Program-made: the position numbers and the translations under genes
The notes under the pieces: generated by a model
Told to the model about the DNA's origin: nothing
Databases searched by the model: none
The model's input: the letters and a program-made list of their open reading frames with translations, nothing else
NCBI GenBank assembly: GCA_020002185.1
Contig: CM034544.1
Span: 7,149,810 to 7,213,809, forward strand
From: Paraescarpia echinospica
Lineage: Eukaryota > Annelida > Polychaeta > Sabellida > Siboglinidae
Length of the DNA: 64,000 nt
Direction: 5' to 3'
In this document: in pieces, positions 1 to 64,000 of the stretch
How positions within the stretch are numbered: position 1 is the stretch's first letter
Layout of the letters: each line of letters starts with the position of its first letter

Positions 1-744
1 TACACGTTGTGACACAATAATGATAATCAATTCAGTAATAATGTGGTCTCGTGTAGCGTCGGTGTAGTAAGTTGAAATCACTACCCCTAAAAAAAACTAC
101 TTTAGTGTTTTGAGCGTATCCTCAAAACACTACCGTAGTGTTGTGAGCGTACTTTCAATACACTACTGTAGTGTTTTGAGCATACCCCCAAAACACTACT
201 GTTAAGTTCAAAACACTACCCCTACATTTTTATCGATTTTTTATTTCTATGTGTTTGGGGTCATTCATACAGTACGTCTCGCTGGGTGAGAGGTCGGGGG
301 TCTCCGGACAAATTATACGAAGCTTTACAGTGGGTAGGATATATTGGTAATCATTTACGTAACGTAAAGATTTAAAACAAAGCTATTGACACCAGACTGA
401 TGTTATTAATAAACTTCGTCGTGTCAGCGATAAGTTCATGGAGTGCACGAATTCGTATAGGGTCATTTTATTATTTTAAATTATTTATCGTCGGCGAGGG
501 GAACGTCTGAGGGAAACGTCCGGGGGATGTTCGTATTCAAAATACGTGTGGGGTGGGCGAAGTTAACAGCTGTGGAGATGGAATTGAGGCTTATGTATGG
601 CTTCGTTCCCCAGAGATCCTAAATACACCGCTGTAGGCTTAACCATATAATAATGTTAGTGTAATTACTGGCTGCATAGATCTAGGTTAGTAAAATGAAG
701 CCGATATTTTGATGTATTAGTTGTTAAATATTGGCATACAGTGA
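1..744. other. 5' flank with short inverted motifs
   Basis: At about 100-220, a motif around AAACACTAC and its complement GTAGTGTTT alternate several times, giving small hairpins. The rest shows no coding signal or recognisable element. Confidence 0.4.
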
Positions 745-1645
745 GGTCATCGTTGTAATCGTTGGGAGCTTAACCCTAACCGTAAACAAATCCAGCTATT
801 ATTAACCCCAACCATAGTTGACTCCAACCACAACAAATTATAATAATAAGCTTAACACTAATTAATAATGACATTTCACACTAACTATTTATTCCCGTCA
901 TCTGATTGGTTGCCGCTGTTACCCTAACCCCAATCATCACTGGCTCCAAACATAACTAAAAATAATAATCTTAACCCTAATGAATAATGGCATTTCACAT
1001 TAACTATTTATTCTCGTCGTCTGATTGGTTCCAACAATTACCCTAAATCCAACCTCAGGTGATGGTAATAATCTTAACTTAATTAACAAGGCCATTTCGC
1101 ACAAACTATTTAATCCCATCGTTTAGCTGATTATAACAATTATGCGATATATAAATAAACTTAATCTACCATGGACATAACTAATTACAATAATACTCTT
1201 AACCCATATGAATAATGACATTTCACATTAACGGTTTATTGCCATAATGAGAGTGGTTCCAACGATTACTCTAACCCCAATCATAACTGGCCCCAACCAT
1301 AGCTAATAATACTAATGAACTTAACCATAATGAATAATGACATTTCACATAAAATCTTTATTCCCATCGTCTGATTGGTTATAATAACTATGCTATATAT
1401 AATCCTAACCCACCACAATTGACACCAACCATAACTAGTAATAACAATAATCTTAACAATAATGAATGACAAATTATTTATTCCCGTCGTCTGACTAGTT
1501 CCAACGATTAAGCAATAATTAACCTGAACCTCATCGATAACTAACTCAAATCATAACGCATTATAATAATGGCATTAAACATATTTATATTTATGTCATT
1601 GACACTAACTATTTATTTCCGTTGTCTAATTGGCTCCAACGATTA
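745..1645. repeat. Diverged tandem repeat, about 120-bp unit
   Basis: A block containing CTATTTATTCCCGTCGTCTG, a TGGTTCCAAC stretch, ACCCTAACCCCAATCATAAC and a TAATAATCTTAACC stretch recurs near 885, 1003, 1105, 1226, 1345, 1470 and 1600. Copies are only partly alike, so the array is old. Confidence 0.7.
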
Positions 1646-1689
1646 CGAACTCGACGCTAAGCTAGTGTTCTTTACATAGTAATTCTTCC

Positions 1690-2545
1690 CGTTCTCCAGG
1701 AAGTACATTTGCGTTCATGGCATTTTACGTGTCCTGTTTGCAAGAAAGTGCGTGTGTCCTCATAACGTTATCATTGTTCACGGTCTCCAGGAAGGACATT
1801 ACAAATGTTCCTGTTTGACAGGAAGGACATTATAAGTAGTCATGTATGACAGAAAGTACATTTGTGTTCATAGCAATATAAGTGCTCATGCTTCTCGGGA
1901 AGGACATCGTGTTTATGCCATCATAAGTGTTTCAGATTGTAAGGATGAACATTAGTTCTTCTCTCATTGTAATATTCCTGTATGCCAAGAAGGTCATTTT
2001 GTATTCCTGTCATTATAAGTATTCCGGTTTGAAAGGATGAACATTTGTGTTGCTTGCGTGGCATTATAAGTATTCGCGTTATAAAAGAATGACATTTCTG
2101 TTCCACATTATAAATGTTCCTGTTTGCAATGAATGACATTTGTGTTCATGACATTACAAGTGTTCATTTTTGCCAGGAAGGTTATTTGTGTTCCTGGCAT
2201 TACGAGTGTTCCTGCATGCCAGGAAGGACATTGATGTTCCTGTCATTACAAGTGTTTCAAAGTGCCAGGAAGGACATTGATGTTCCTGTCATTACAAGTG
2301 TTTCAGTTTGCCAGGAAGGACATTTGTGTTCATGACATTACAAGTGTTCCTGCTTGCCAGGAAGGACATTGATGTTCCTGTCATTACAAGTATTCCTGTT
2401 TGCCAGGAAGGACATTTGTGTTACTGACATTACAAATGTTCCTGTTTGACAGGAAGGACATTTGTGTTCCTGACATTACAAGTGTTCCTGTTTGTCAGGA
2501 AGGACATTTGTGTTCCTGTCATTACAATTGATCCTGTTTGCCAAG
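1690..2545. repeat. 46-bp minisatellite upstream of and reaching the start codon
   Basis: Units with GAAGGACATTTGTGTTCCTG and ACATTACAAGTGTTCCTGTT recur. Three successive GAAGGACAT starts at 2223, 2269 and 2315 give a 46-bp spacing. The copies become regular towards the 3' end. The last partial unit runs into exon 1: CCTGTTTGCCAGGAAGGACA of the repeat corresponds to CCTGTTTGCCAAGATGGAGA, which holds the ATG. Confidence 0.8.
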
Positions 2546-63797
<61,252 letters not shown>

Positions 63798-64000
63798 GTA
63801 CGTCACGTTATGTCAGTGTACTAGCAAGAAATCATATCCCTCGGCATTATGGCGTGTAAGACAACTAGTCCAGGCATTTTATGACAAACATAGGGTCAAC
63901 CTCGAACAAATTGCAACAGAAAGTATCTTAATTGTTTTATACTCGGGAAGGTATCCTCTATAACATATAAAAGTCTACTAGAATTCTACAAGGGGAAAGT

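Noticed and set aside
770..1290. CCCTAA-like motifs suggesting telomere sequence
   Set aside because: Isolated ACCCTAACCCC copies within a 120-bp diverged repeat, not a TTAGGG array.

Overview
The window is animal nuclear DNA. It has long AT-rich introns with canonical GT...AG boundaries, dense CA/GT/CT/AT microsatellites, two large satellite blocks, non-LTR retrotransposon pieces, a tRNA-derived SINE-like sequence and a nested DNA transposon. A marine invertebrate fits best, but nothing here fixes the phylum. Positions 3001-4000 are a run of exactly 1000 N, so distances across it are unreliable.

One plus-strand gene appears to span almost the whole window. I reconstructed 35 coding exons (2546 to 63797, about 1830 codons). 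They use an unbroken chain of compatible splice phases and the gene is open at its 3' end. Exon 1 (2546-2666) encodes a signal-peptide-like start. Exons 2-19 (18494-45742) encode strands of LDL-receptor-type YWTD beta-propellers. Exons 20-35 (46399-63797) each encode one sushi/CCP module in a symmetric phase 1-1 exon. No EGF-like module, the usual partner of YWTD propellers, is visible. I do not recognise a named orthologue; the likely product is a large secreted or surface binding protein.

Layout: 1-2545 holds diverged tandem repeats and a 46-bp minisatellite running into the start codon. Intron 1 (2667-18493) holds the gap, a 41-bp satellite with higher-order structure (about 5520-12500) that encloses a reverse-transcriptase fragment, and a related 43-bp satellite (about 14050-18345). 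Intron 3 (20429-27707) holds a 3.26-kb inverted-repeat transposon inserted in a LINE remnant, plus an inverted second LINE copy. The propeller region (27708-45742) repeats a four-exon cassette three times. The sushi region begins with nine six-cysteine modules, seven of them in exons of exactly 189 bp, followed by mostly classical four-cysteine modules.

The most unusual structure is in the sushi region. Two sushi exons have had their 3' end, including the 5' splice site, tandemly amplified. One array has a 90-bp period, five splice donors and an open reading frame through four units. The other has 39 perfectly spaced 45-bp units giving up to 40 donor positions. Other oddities are four predicted GC-AG introns, an exon lying inside a long inverted duplication, and CA/CT repeats placed repeatedly just downstream of splice donors. 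All exon joins are inferred from sequence alone and need transcript support.
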